22,658 nt of DNA from JBJELF01 sp051879015 (GCA_051879015.1 JBJELF010000036.1:1-22658), one strand, 5' to 3'. Counted from the stretch's first letter, positions 14,563 to 21,949 are shown. Notes: generated by a model not told the origin, from the sequence alone. Program-made: numbers and translations.

Positions 14563-15720
14563 ATGAAGATTAAGTGCTTAAATCCAATCGCTAAGGTTGG
14601 TCTGGATCGTCTGGAAGAAGGACTGATTTTGACAGAAAATTATGATGAGGCTGATGCAGTATTGGTGCGCAGTGCAGTGATGCATGATATGGGATTGCCG
14701 GAAAATTTATTGGCGATCGCAAGAGCTGGTGCTGGTGTTAATAATATTCCGCTTCAGGCATGTGCAGAGAAGGGAATTGTAGTATTTAATACACCAGGAG
14801 CGAATGCCAATGGTGTGAAAGAGCTGGTCATTGCTGGTATGATGATGGCAGCAAGAGATATCGTGGGCGGTATCAACTGGGTAAGCACTCAGAGAGAGAA
14901 TGCAGATATTGCAAAGGCAGCAGAAAAGCAGAAGAAACATTATGCAGGCACTGAGGTGTTGGGAAAGAAGATGGGTGTCATCGGTCTGGGAGCTATCGGT
15001 TATCGTGTGGCCAATGCAGCGAATTCTTTGGGAATGGATGTATATGGTTTTGATCCAGGTATGCCGATTGAGTACGCTTGGAGTATTTCGAGAAATGTGC
15101 ATCGTGTCACGAGCGTAGATGAGATTTTCTCTTCCTGTGACTATATTACGATTCATGTGCCGGCTAATCCAAATACTAAGGGAATGATTAATAAAGCTGC
15201 TTTTGATAAGATGAAGGATGGCGTAGTGATCTTAAACTTTGCACGTGATGTTCTGGTCAACGATGACGATATGTTGGAAGCATTGCAAAGCGGAAAAGTT
15301 GCCAAATATGTCACAGATTTTCCAAATGAAAAATCTGTCAAGATGCCAAACACCATTGTAATTCCTCATTTAGGAGCGTCTACCGAGGAGTCTGAAGACA
15401 ATTGTGCTATGATGGCAGTAGATGAGCTGAATGATTATCTGTTGAACGGAAATATCAAAAATTCTGTCAACTTCCCAGCCTGCAGCTTAGGCAATGCGAA
15501 TAAGCCTTCCAGAATTTGTATTTTCCATAGAAATAAACCTAGCATGATCAGCCGATTTACTGCATTATTTGGTGAGGACGGAATGAATATTGCGGAGATG
15601 GTTTCTAAGAGCCGCGGCGAGTATGCTTATTGTATGTTTGATTTGGACGAAAAGGCACCTGATATGGTTTATGAGCAGTTAAATGCTATGGATGATGTGT
15701 TAAAAGTGCGTATTCTGTAA
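14563..15720 (+). CDS. serA: D-3-phosphoglycerate dehydrogenase
   Basis: A 385-aa NAD-dependent dehydrogenase that oxidises 3-phosphoglycerate to 3-phosphohydroxypyruvate, the entry to serine synthesis and the substrate supplier for SerC. The Rossmann motif is GVIGLGAIGYRVA. The catalytic residues are R228 (NFAR), probably E256 (FPNEKS) and H269 (PHLGAS). A C-terminal ACT domain (about 315-385) suggests serine feedback control. The loop between Arg and His is short, 40 residues between them, and lacks the usual ARGGxVDE and DVFxxEP stretches; I recall this as a clostridial SerA subtype. ATG 14563 was chosen because GGGAAGG lies 6 nt before it; the in-frame ATG 14548 overlaps the serC stop and has no such site. 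Confidence 0.94.
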   Translation: MKIKCLNPIAKVGLDRLEEGLILTENYDEADAVLVRSAVMHDMGLPENLLAIARAGAGVNNIPLQACAEKGIVVFNTPGANANGVKELVIAGMMMAARDIVGGINWVSTQRENADIAKAAEKQKKHYAGTEVLGKKMGVIGLGAIGYRVANAANSLGMDVYGFDPGMPIEYAWSISRNVHRVTSVDEIFSSCDYITIHVPANPNTKGMINKAAFDKMKDGVVILNFARDVLVNDDDMLEALQSGKVAKYVTDFPNEKSVKMPNTIVIPHLGASTEESEDNCAMMAVDELNDYLLNGNIKNSVNFPACSLGNANKPSRICIFHRNKPSMISRFTALFGEDGMNIAEMVSKSRGEYAYCMFDLDEKAPDMVYEQLNAMDDVLKVRIL

Positions 15721-15778
15721 AGGATTAGGTCTATTTGTGCAATGTTCAAAAAATATTTTTAGGTAAATGATTTAAATG

Positions 15779-15818
15779 AAAAGTCCGGCATGACTTCGGT
15801 CACGCTGGACTTTTCTCA
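15779..15818 (+). terminator. serCA terminator
   Basis: AAAAGTCCGGC pairs with GCTGGACTTTT, allowing one G-T pair. Inside, TGAC-TTCG-GTCA forms an exceptionally stable tetraloop hairpin. The T run is short (TTTTCTC). The A-rich 5' arm suggests it may work in both directions. Confidence 0.85.
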
Positions 15819-15935
15819 TAAGTTCGCTCAGCAAAATTCATTAAAATTTTACGGAAGGAATTATTTTCTTTTAAATTTGAATATGTTTTGGAAAATCAGG
15901 TTCAAAAGACTGTTTGAAGTTCAATATAGGAGTGG

Positions 15936-15964
15936 TTGACTTATGGGCATTTTTTTGGTATTTT
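15936..15964 (+). promoter_or_regulatory. Promoter upstream of the Mur ligase region
   Basis: TTGACT (15936-15941), 17 bp, then TG-G-TATTTT (-10 at 15959-15964). A 6-bp inverted repeat, TTCAAA/TTTGAA (15901-15918), lies just upstream. Between the serA terminator and this point (15819-15935) I see only A/T-rich sequence. Confidence 0.5.
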
Positions 15965-16176
15965 ACTATAAAAGTCCTGTCAAGCGGCTATGTTTGTATA
16001 AGCGAATACATAGACAATTTGATGAGCTGACCTGTATGAACAAATAAAGCGATAGCTCGAATTGCGAATACAGGCAGAGATTGCAGGAATGCATTAGCAC
16101 GGAGCAATCGACTTTTCTATATGGAGGAGCTCCGATTACGGGGCATGTCGGTTTCATTAAAAAAGATTTTCAATAG
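15943..16176 (+). pseudogene. Small ORF interrupted by an in-frame stop, or a structured leader RNA
   Basis: ATG 15943, 10 nt after AGGAG, opens 34 codons (MGIFLVFYYKSPVKRL...) that end in TAA at 16045-16047. The same frame stays open for 42 more codons to TAG 16174, including STEQSTFLYGGAPITGHVGF. One CAA-to-TAA change would explain it as a broken 77-aa gene of unknown family. The same bases also form complementary arms: AAAAGTC (15970) with GACTTTT (16110), CTATGT (15988) with ACATAG (16008), CCTGTAT (16031) with ATACAGG (16068), and GATTGC (16079) with GCAATC (16104). Together these would make a closed four-way junction. Neither reading is proven. Confidence 0.35.
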
Positions 16177-16197
16177 AAGAAAAAAGGAGTTACAGTC

Positions 16198-17667
16198 ATG
16201 AAAATAAAAATGTTGTTAGAGCGTGTGGAATATGAATTACTTCAGGGAAATTTAGAGGAGGAGATTACAGGTATTTGCCATGACAATAGACAGGTTGCGG
16301 AAGGAGATGCTTTTCTTTGTATTGCAGGAGCTAGATTTGATACCCATAATTGTATTGATGAAATCGCTGCGAAGGGAGCAGCTTTGATTGTAGTGGAAAA
16401 AGAAGTATCAACCCAGGCAGATGTCACCATCGTCAAAGTAGAAAGCACCAGAAAGATTGCATCGATTTTGGCCAGTGCTTTTTATGGTTATCCCGCAGAA
16501 AAAATGGTTACTGTAGGTATTACAGGTTCAAAGGGAAAGACCACAACCACCCATATGTTGGCTGATATGCTGCGTGCACAGGGGTTTGAGACAGGCACCA
16601 TTGGAAGCAATGGAGCTATTTTTGGAGATAATCTTTTTGATTTGGATAATTCCACTCCAGATCCAATGGAAATTCAAAAATATTTGGCTATGATGGTAAA
16701 GCAGGGTTGTACTCATGCTGTCATTGAGGTTTCTTCTCAGGGAATGAAACAGTATCGTGTAGAGGGCATCCCTTTTGAGTATGGCATCTGGACCAATATT
16801 TCAGAGGGTGATCATATCGGTGGAGTTGAACATAAAGATTTTGCAGAATATTTGTATTGTAAAGCGATGCTGGTACAGCAGAGCAAACATGGATTTGTAT
16901 TTCGCGATGATCCTCACACGGATGCTTTGATGGCTCATATCACTAAGCCGGTCACCTTCTTTGGATATGGGGACAATGCTGACTGTGTAATTTGTGATGT
17001 GGAGAAAATTTATGAAAAGGATGAGCCAGGATTCCGTTTTTCTATTCGAGGAGAGGTACAGGGAGATTATGTACTCAAATCTATGCCGGGGCTGTTTAAT
17101 GTGTCCAATGCGGCGGCTGCCATTTGTGTAGCACAGAAATTGGGGGTCTCCAACGAGGCTGTGAATCAAGCTTTGGGTCATCTGCATATCAGAGGTCGTT
17201 TTGACATGGTATATCGAGGAGAAAATTTTTCTGTCTGTGTAGATTTCTCTCACAATGGATACAGCACTCGAAATCATCTGAAGGCATTGCGCGAATATCA
17301 TCCAAAACGTATTGTATGTGTCTTTGGAGCAGATGGAAATCGTTCTAAGTCAAGACGTTATGAAATGGGTGAGGCCAGCGGAAGTTTGGCTGATTTGAGT
17401 ATTGTTACATCGGGGCACAATCGCTATGAAACCTTTGAACAAATTTTGGCAGATATCCATGTAGGACTGGATAAGACGGATGGAGCTTATATTGTAATTC
17501 CAGAGAGAAAAAAGGCCATTCGGTATGCCATTGAGCATGCAGAGAAAGGTGATTTGATTACGATTCTTGGTCTGGGACATGAGCATTATCAGGAAGAGAA
17601 TGGGGTGAAATATCCATATAGTGATATTGATTTTGTAAAGGAAACGATCAAGGAACTGGGACTTTGA
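16198..17667 (+). CDS. MurE-like Mur ligase (UDP-MurNAc-tripeptide synthetase family), divergent
   Basis: A 489-aa ATP-dependent amide ligase with the three Mur domains. The N-terminal domain has CHDNRQVAEGDAFLCIAG. The central ATPase has GITGSKGKTTTTHM, with K114 in the P-loop; YCKAMLV holds the lysine that is carbamylated in Mur ligases. The C-terminal domain has VFGADGNRSKSRRYEMGEAS. MurE adds the third peptide residue (diaminopimelate or lysine) to UDP-MurNAc-Ala-Glu. Here the diagnostic DNPR specificity motif is replaced by G406-H-N-R409, and GKGHE by GLGHE (458-462). It is therefore probably a paralogue with another amino acid or acceptor, not the main MurE. The ribosome binding site AAGGAG lies 8 nt before ATG. 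No other peptidoglycan genes surround it. Confidence 0.85.
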   Translation: MKIKMLLERVEYELLQGNLEEEITGICHDNRQVAEGDAFLCIAGARFDTHNCIDEIAAKGAALIVVEKEVSTQADVTIVKVESTRKIASILASAFYGYPAEKMVTVGITGSKGKTTTTHMLADMLRAQGFETGTIGSNGAIFGDNLFDLDNSTPDPMEIQKYLAMMVKQGCTHAVIEVSSQGMKQYRVEGIPFEYGIWTNISEGDHIGGVEHKDFAEYLYCKAMLVQQSKHGFVFRDDPHTDALMAHITKPVTFFGYGDNADCVICDVEKIYEKDEPGFRFSIRGEVQGDYVLKSMPGLFNVSNAAAAICVAQKLGVSNEAVNQALGHLHIRGRFDMVYRGENFSVCVDFSHNGYSTRNHLKALREYHPKRIVCVFGADGNRSKSRRYEMGEASGSLADLSIVTSGHNRYETFEQILADIHVGLDKTDGAYIVIPERKKAIRYAIEHAEKGDLITILGLGHEHYQEENGVKYPYSDIDFVKETIKELGL

Positions 17668-17704
17668 ATTACCGTCAGACAAAGGCAGCGGAATGGAGAT
17701 TAGT

Positions 17705-19432
17705 ATGAGGAAAATTAATTATTATTTAAGTGGTGTCTTGCTGTTGTTGCTGTTGTCTGGCTGCGATAGAGAGACATTAGATAACACTAGCTCATCAGGC
17801 ATGACTTTAGAGCAGTCACAGGAAATATCTGAAAGCAGCAACAATGATGCTGAGGTGTCTGGCGAAAATTTTGATGATACTGTATCGAAAGAGATGACCG
17901 AGAACTCCATTGTCAATGAGACGGAGAAAGTGACTGTAGAAGAAGTTACGATTGAGGAGCCGACTACAGAGGAGTGGACAGTGACTTATATTGAGGGGGA
18001 GGAAAGTCCAACAGGAGCATTTGTTTCCAGCAATATATTGGCGGAGCCAAATGCATATGAATTGGACATTACTATTCCGAATATCCCTTACAATCCAAAC
18101 AGCGCTTTTTCTCAGGGAGAATACGTGACAGTGCGTATTCGAGAGAATATTAGTTTTACCAACATCAGTGAGTATACCCGATATGAAATTTGTCTGAGAG
18201 ATTATGCTCAGTCATGGATTGAGAATTATGCCGCAAGTTATGGTACATCTTATCCGCATACCACTTATTATGGTATGAAAGATTTGAGAACCGATGAGTA
18301 TTTGGCTGTGCGCAGGGGTGAGTCAGCCAGTGTAGTCTATGTGTCTTTGGCGACGCCTTTGAAGTCAGGAGAGCGCATGACCTTATCGTTTGAGTATGAT
18401 CTGCCAGTCTGTCGAAATTATTCTGTTGGAGAGCGCACTCATTATGATTTTGTGACTAATGCACAGGGCGAAATGCAGCCTTACTGTGAGTTAGGAAGTT
18501 TTTACCCTATGTTGGCAGCTTGGACGCAAACTGGGTGGGATACGGATCCGACCTTTGCGGTAGGCGAAGCTGTTTTTTCGCCAATAGCAGATTACAATAT
18601 CACGGTGCATGTGCCGACAGGCTGGACAGTTATCTCGGCTGGAGAGGAAGTGCTTCAACAAAGTCAAAATGGAAGCGACACATGGATTGTCAAAGCAGAC
18701 AATATTCGTGATTTTTATGTAATGACTTCCCCGGCTTATCAGATGAAAGAGACGGAGTGGAATGGAATTAAAATTCGTGCCTATGCCTATGATCAGGGTG
18801 GAAATGCAGATATTTTTTTGGCTCAGGCACAGGATGCTATTGCAATTTTTAGTCAGGTATATGGCGCCTATCCTTATGATAGCTTGGATATTGTGGAGAG
18901 CAAAATCAGTAATAGTATGGAAACACCGCAGTTAATCTTGATTTCCGATCATCAGTGGTATCAACAGGCGGATTCCATGGTGGTAGTTCATGAGACCGCA
19001 CATCAGTGGTTTTATTCTTCTGTGGGGAATGATCAGTATAAGGAAGCCTGGTTGGATGAGTCTTTGGCTCAAATTAGTGAGGATATCTATCGTGAATATT
19101 TGTATGGTGGATTTGATTGGGATACGAGAATGATTCAATTAATAAATGTACTTCCAGAGGAAACAAATGGAATGACGATTGATATGACTCCAGCGGAATT
19201 AGGGGAGTATTATGTGAAGGTTATCTATAATAAGGGAGAATTATTTTTAATTCAGTTACGTCAGGCGATGGGAAGTGAGGCATTTGAGCAGATGTTAAGT
19301 GAATATTATGATACCTATGAGTCAAAGATTGGCACCACAGCGAAGTTTTTAAGTATTTTGGGGAACTATATTTCAGAAAATGAGACTGCAAAAGCATTGT
19401 GCAGAGAATACCTTCGCAGCTGTGATTTTTAA
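17705..19432 (+). CDS. Secreted lipoprotein with M1 (gluzincin) aminopeptidase-like domain
   Basis: A 575-aa lipoprotein. MRKINYYLSG plus a leucine-rich segment leads to the lipobox LSGC with lipidated C20, so it is anchored outside the cell membrane. Residues about 21-95 form an acidic Ser/Thr/Glu-rich linker. The rest resembles M1 family metallopeptidases: a beta-rich N-terminal domain, then zinc motif H429-E430-x2-H433 and E452 18 residues on (WLDES). The M1 exopeptidase motif GxMEN is SMETP here, so specificity may differ. ATG 17705 was chosen because GGAG lies 6 nt upstream and it gives a classic Met-Arg-Lys signal; ATG 17693 adds four residues. It starts 37 bp after the Mur ligase without a terminator between them, so cotranscription and a cell-envelope role are plausible. 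Confidence 0.85.
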   Translation: MRKINYYLSGVLLLLLLSGCDRETLDNTSSSGMTLEQSQEISESSNNDAEVSGENFDDTVSKEMTENSIVNETEKVTVEEVTIEEPTTEEWTVTYIEGEESPTGAFVSSNILAEPNAYELDITIPNIPYNPNSAFSQGEYVTVRIRENISFTNISEYTRYEICLRDYAQSWIENYAASYGTSYPHTTYYGMKDLRTDEYLAVRRGESASVVYVSLATPLKSGERMTLSFEYDLPVCRNYSVGERTHYDFVTNAQGEMQPYCELGSFYPMLAAWTQTGWDTDPTFAVGEAVFSPIADYNITVHVPTGWTVISAGEEVLQQSQNGSDTWIVKADNIRDFYVMTSPAYQMKETEWNGIKIRAYAYDQGGNADIFLAQAQDAIAIFSQVYGAYPYDSLDIVESKISNSMETPQLILISDHQWYQQADSMVVVHETAHQWFYSSVGNDQYKEAWLDESLAQISEDIYREYLYGGFDWDTRMIQLINVLPEETNGMTIDMTPAELGEYYVKVIYNKGELFLIQLRQAMGSEAFEQMLSEYYDTYESKIGTTAKFLSILGNYISENETAKALCREYLRSCDF

Positions 19433-19470
19433 CGGTGGAGAAACCAACAAAATAATTCATAAAAAAGTCA

Positions 19471-19508
19471 GCAGAAAAAGCAATCCGCAATGTGATTGCT
19501 TTTTCTGC
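19471..19508. terminator. Bidirectional terminator between convergent genes
   Basis: A perfect 15-bp stem pairs GCAGAAAAAGCAATC (19471-19485) with its complement at 19494-19508. On the minus strand it is followed by TGACTTTTTT, a good terminator for the TRIC-family gene. On the plus strand it closes the lipoprotein gene with a weaker tail. Confidence 0.8.
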
Positions 19509-19528
19509 CGATTCTGATAGTTTAGGCT

Positions 19529-20176
19529 TTATTCGGAATCTAATTTAGGCAGATTCCAGCGATAGTAAGCTGCCATGTAGCGAATCAGCACGACGATAAT
19601 GGAAGAAATTGCCATGGCAGGAGTGAGTCCAAAGTTTCGATAAATCAATACACAGGCAAAAGCACCTACAATAGAAGCGCAGGCATAAATATGTTTGACA
19701 AAAATGTAGGGTGGTACACCCGCCATCATATCTCTCAGTAATCCGCCTCCTACACCAGTAATGGTTCCTACAAAGACTAAAAGAAAAGTTTGACTGGCAT
19801 AGCCGTTTTGAATTCCTGTATTGACGCCTACGGAGGTAAATACTCCGAGACCGAGGGAGTCCATCATCAGCATTGCATAGTCATAAAATTTGATTAGGTG
19901 TTCATTACGAAAGCGTCCCTTATGGATATAAAGCGTCAAAAATACAACACAGGAAGTTATTGTGGCTACAATCACATAAATGGGATTTTGAAATACATTA
20001 GGCGGCGTAATACCGAGTATTACATCTCGAATCATTCCTCCGCCGCAGGCGGTGATGACACCGAGCACGCAGACACCAAAAATATCCATTTTTTTATGTA
20101 CGCCAACCATTGCACCAGAGGCGGCAAAGGCAATCGTACCAAGTATTTCCAAAGTAAAAATGAGAGTATTGTTCAT
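19529..20176 (-). CDS. TRIC-like / UPF0126 (YadS-YicG family) membrane protein
   Basis: A 215-aa integral membrane protein with about seven hydrophobic segments and two copies of the UPF0126 repeat: ACGGGMIRDVILGITPP in the first half and GVGGGLLRDMMAGVPP in the second. This family is structurally related to TRIC cation channels; Escherichia coli members have been linked to glycine transport, so the substrate here stays open. The start was set at 20176 (MNNTLIF) because GGAG lies about 10 nt upstream on the minus strand. The frame is open upstream to 20368, but that stretch is the leader, not coding. The gene is divergent from the PucR-type regulator and has its own promoter. Confidence 0.88.
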   Translation of the reverse strand: MNNTLIFTLEILGTIAFAASGAMVGVHKKMDIFGVCVLGVITACGGGMIRDVILGITPPNVFQNPIYVIVATITSCVVFLTLYIHKGRFRNEHLIKFYDYAMLMMDSLGLGVFTSVGVNTGIQNGYASQTFLLVFVGTITGVGGGLLRDMMAGVPPYIFVKHIYACASIVGAFACVLIYRNFGLTPAMAISSIIVVLIRYMAAYYRWNLPKLDSE

Positions 20177-20215
20177 AAAATAATATCTCCTTAATAAAAA
20201 TTTCTCATAGAGGAA

Positions 20216-20343
20216 GTCCCGAGCAGTGATGAAGCTACTCGGGACAAAGACATATATTATGATAAATAGACGATTATTCAAATTTTTTAAAGGGGAAATC
20301 GCGAAAGCAGTGTGTTTGCTTTGACAATCGCTCCGTGATTTCC
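20216..20343 (-). promoter_or_regulatory. Structured leader of the TRIC-like gene
   Basis: About 175 nt of untranslated leader precede the gene. One hairpin pairs GTCCCGAG (20216-20223) with CTCGGGAC (20238-20245). A second pairs 20294-20303 with 20334-20343 (GGAAATCGCG with CGTGATTTCC) and holds an inner stem AAAGCA/TGCTTT (20304-20322). No T tract follows either, so they are not simple terminators. I recognise no known riboswitch consensus. Confidence 0.45.
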
Positions 20344-20356
20344 TTAACATGAATTT

Positions 20357-20384
20357 ATTATAATACAAAATTAAATTTTGTAAA
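20357..20384 (-). promoter_or_regulatory. Promoter of the TRIC-like gene
   Basis: On the minus strand TTTACA (20384-20379), 16 bp, then a perfect TATAAT (20362-20357). Transcription would start near 20350. Confidence 0.75.
20364..20382. promoter_or_regulatory. 19-bp palindrome in the divergent TRIC-like/pucR intergenic region
   Basis: TACAAAATT-A-AATTTTGTA is a perfect 9-1-9 inverted repeat. It fills the spacer of the minus-strand promoter and overlaps its -35. It is a candidate operator, perhaps for the adjacent PucR-family protein. The high A/T content raises the chance of coincidence. Confidence 0.45.
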
Positions 20385-20439
20385 TAGTAGCAAAATCTAA
20401 AAAAATGAGGTATTATATGTGCTGTGGATACATAAAAAT

Positions 20440-20467
20440 TTGAAAAGGTTTCAATAGGAATTAGATA
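20440..20467 (+). promoter_or_regulatory. Possible promoter of the PucR-family gene
   Basis: TTGAAA (20440-20445), 16 bp, then TAGATA (20462-20467), 30 bp before the start codon. The -10 is imperfect, so other A/T-rich starts nearby are possible. Confidence 0.4.
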
Positions 20468-20497
20468 AAAAATAGTGTATATAAGAGGAAGACAACA

Positions 20498-21703
20498 ATG
20501 GCAGTTACATTAAAGACATTATATCAACAGGATGACAATCCATTTCAATTGACCTTGCACACAGGAAAAAGTAATGAGAGAAATGCAGTTAGTTGGGTAC
20601 ATTTATTAGAAGATGAAGCTATTATCACTTATTTTCATGGTGCAGAATTGGCAGTGACTACTTGTATGAAATGTGCAGCAGAATCGAGTTGGTTATTGAC
20701 ATTAGTGAAAAAATTAATAGAGGGGCATGCCTCTGGTCTGATTATTAATGTGGGAAAATTTATTGTGGATATTCCGCAGGATGTGATTGACTATTGTACG
20801 GAAAAAGAGTTTCCACTTTTAACTATGCCCTGGGAGATCAAGATTACAGATTTGATTCAAAATTTTTGTATGAAAATTATCAACGAGCAGTATGAGAGTG
20901 GGATTCATGACCGGGCAATGCGGGATGCTATCTTAAAACGTGAAAATGAAAAGGAATATCGTGAAATTTTAGAAAAATACTATGATTTGAAGGGAAAATT
21001 TAATGTCATTCAAATCTATGTGGATCAGGATGAGCAAAGTCGTAAGGCTAACAGCCGAGAGTATATTTTGTGGAATCAGCTGCGGCGATTTCGCTCTTTT
21101 CATAATCTAAAAAAAGCAAAGTTTGGTCTGATTAGCTATGAGGATTATGAATTAGTAGTACTCAGTAATGTAGATGCAAGTTATCTGATGGAAATTCTCA
21201 GAAGTATTTTTGACGTTTATCAGGAGGCAGCGGAGCATAAATGCGTGTTTGTCGGTGTGGGTATTGAGGTAATTGGATTGGAAAATATCAACAAAAGTTA
21301 TGAGCGCGCTCAGACGGCTCTTCGCATGGCAATCTACCGCAACGAACCCTTCATTAAATTTGAGGAGATGGGTATCTACAAAATTTTATTTTCCATTCGG
21401 GATAAGGAAGTGTTGTATTCTTATGCCAATGAGCTGTTGGCACCCTTAGATGCCTGTGCGGCAAGAAGGGAAGAATATCTGGAATTGCTCAAAGTTTATA
21501 TAGAAAATGATCGGAGTCTCGAGCATACGGCAAAAGTTTTGTATATTCATCGCAATACGGTTAACTATCAAGTTCAGAAAATCAAGAGTCTTTTGAACTC
21601 TCCTTTAAAGACGGCAGAGGATTTGCTTCCGTATCAGTTGGCACTGGCAATACGTGATATGGAAATGCATGAAAAAAAGCTTCATGAATCCTCCTTTTTA
21701 TGA
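20498..21703 (+). CDS. PucR-family transcriptional regulator
   Basis: A 401-aa regulator of PucR/CdaR architecture. The N-terminal PucR ligand-binding domain (about 1-125) contains VSWVHLLEDEAIITYFHGAE and PLLTMPWE. A central GGDEF-like CdaR region (about 160-290) includes GVGIEVIGLENINKSYERAQ and ALRMAI. The C-terminal PucR-type helix-turn-helix contains SLEHTAKVLYIHRNTVNYQV. B. subtilis PucR controls purine/allantoin use, but this family also regulates amino acid and sugar-acid genes. GAGGA precedes the ATG by about 9 nt. It lies just before purF and is divergent from the TRIC-like gene, so either may be its target. Confidence 0.9.
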   Translation: MAVTLKTLYQQDDNPFQLTLHTGKSNERNAVSWVHLLEDEAIITYFHGAELAVTTCMKCAAESSWLLTLVKKLIEGHASGLIINVGKFIVDIPQDVIDYCTEKEFPLLTMPWEIKITDLIQNFCMKIINEQYESGIHDRAMRDAILKRENEKEYREILEKYYDLKGKFNVIQIYVDQDEQSRKANSREYILWNQLRRFRSFHNLKKAKFGLISYEDYELVVLSNVDASYLMEILRSIFDVYQEAAEHKCVFVGVGIEVIGLENINKSYERAQTALRMAIYRNEPFIKFEEMGIYKILFSIRDKEVLYSYANELLAPLDACAARREEYLELLKVYIENDRSLEHTAKVLYIHRNTVNYQVQKIKSLLNSPLKTAEDLLPYQLALAIRDMEMHEKKLHESSFL

Positions 21704-21720
21704 AATGTTTAAAAATTTTG

Positions 21721-21738
21721 TAAATTTTGTAAAATTTA
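21721..21738. promoter_or_regulatory. 18-bp A/T palindrome upstream of purF
   Basis: TAAATTTT-GT-AAAATTTA is a perfect 8-2-8 inverted repeat and also contains a tandem 9-mer, AAATTTTGT, twice in a row from 21713. It shares the core AATTTTGTAAA with the 20364-20382 region and lies about 40 bp before the purF -35. It is a candidate binding site for the same regulator. Confidence 0.4.
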
Positions 21739-21743
21739 TCGGG

Positions 21744-21773
21744 TTAAGATAAAAGGAACTTAAATCTTTTTTT
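21744..21773 (+). terminator. Weak terminator after the PucR-family gene
   Basis: TTAAG (21744-21748) pairs with CTTAA (21759-21763), followed closely by a run of seven or more T residues. The short A/T stem makes it a marginal call. Confidence 0.35.
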
Positions 21774-21776
21774 CCA

Positions 21777-21805
21777 TTGATTTCTGTGACAGCGTAGTTT
21801 ATAAT
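21777..21805 (+). promoter_or_regulatory. purF promoter
   Basis: TTGATT (21777-21782) and a perfect TATAAT (21800-21805) are 17 bp apart. The predicted start near 21812 leaves a leader of about 167 nt. Confidence 0.8.
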
Positions 21806-21819
21806 AAAAAGGAAGTTTG

Positions 21820-21949
21820 GTCTGAAGACATTGTGGGCACAGAGCAATCGGTATCTCACATGAATGTCAGACTAGGACTGACGGCTGTAAAAAAGATATC
21901 CAAGCTCTGTAAAAGGATTGAGCGTGGATTCAAACAAGTACGATTACAG
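21820..21949 (+). ncRNA. Candidate structured leader RNA of purF, with possible pseudoknot
   Basis: A long hairpin pairs GTCT (21820) with AGAC (21869-21872), GACATT (21827-21832) with AATGTC (21863-21868), and GTG (21833-21835) with CAC (21857-21859), with bulges GAA and ATG. In its loop ACAGAGC (21839-21845) is perfectly complementary to GCTCTGT (21904-21910), outside the hairpin, which would make a pseudoknot. CTGTAA (21885-21890) and TTACAG (21944-21949) could enclose the 3' part. No T tract is present, so control, if any, would act on translation. No known purine, ZTP or PRPP riboswitch consensus was recognised. Confidence 0.45.

Noticed and set aside
15966..16157. 63-codon minus-strand frame opposite the interrupted small ORF
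   Set aside because: It has no ribosome binding site or recognisable motif; it mirrors the composition of the plus-strand region.
16121..16201. 26-codon ORF overlapping the Mur ligase start
   Set aside because: No ribosome binding site precedes it, and it runs through the A-rich Shine-Dalgarno stretch of the next gene; more likely chance.
20177..20368. 64-codon N-terminal extension of the TRIC-like protein on the minus strand
   Set aside because: It covers the structured leader, has no ribosome binding site at its start, begins within about 20 bases of the predicted start site, and the family starts at the first membrane segment (MNNTLIF).
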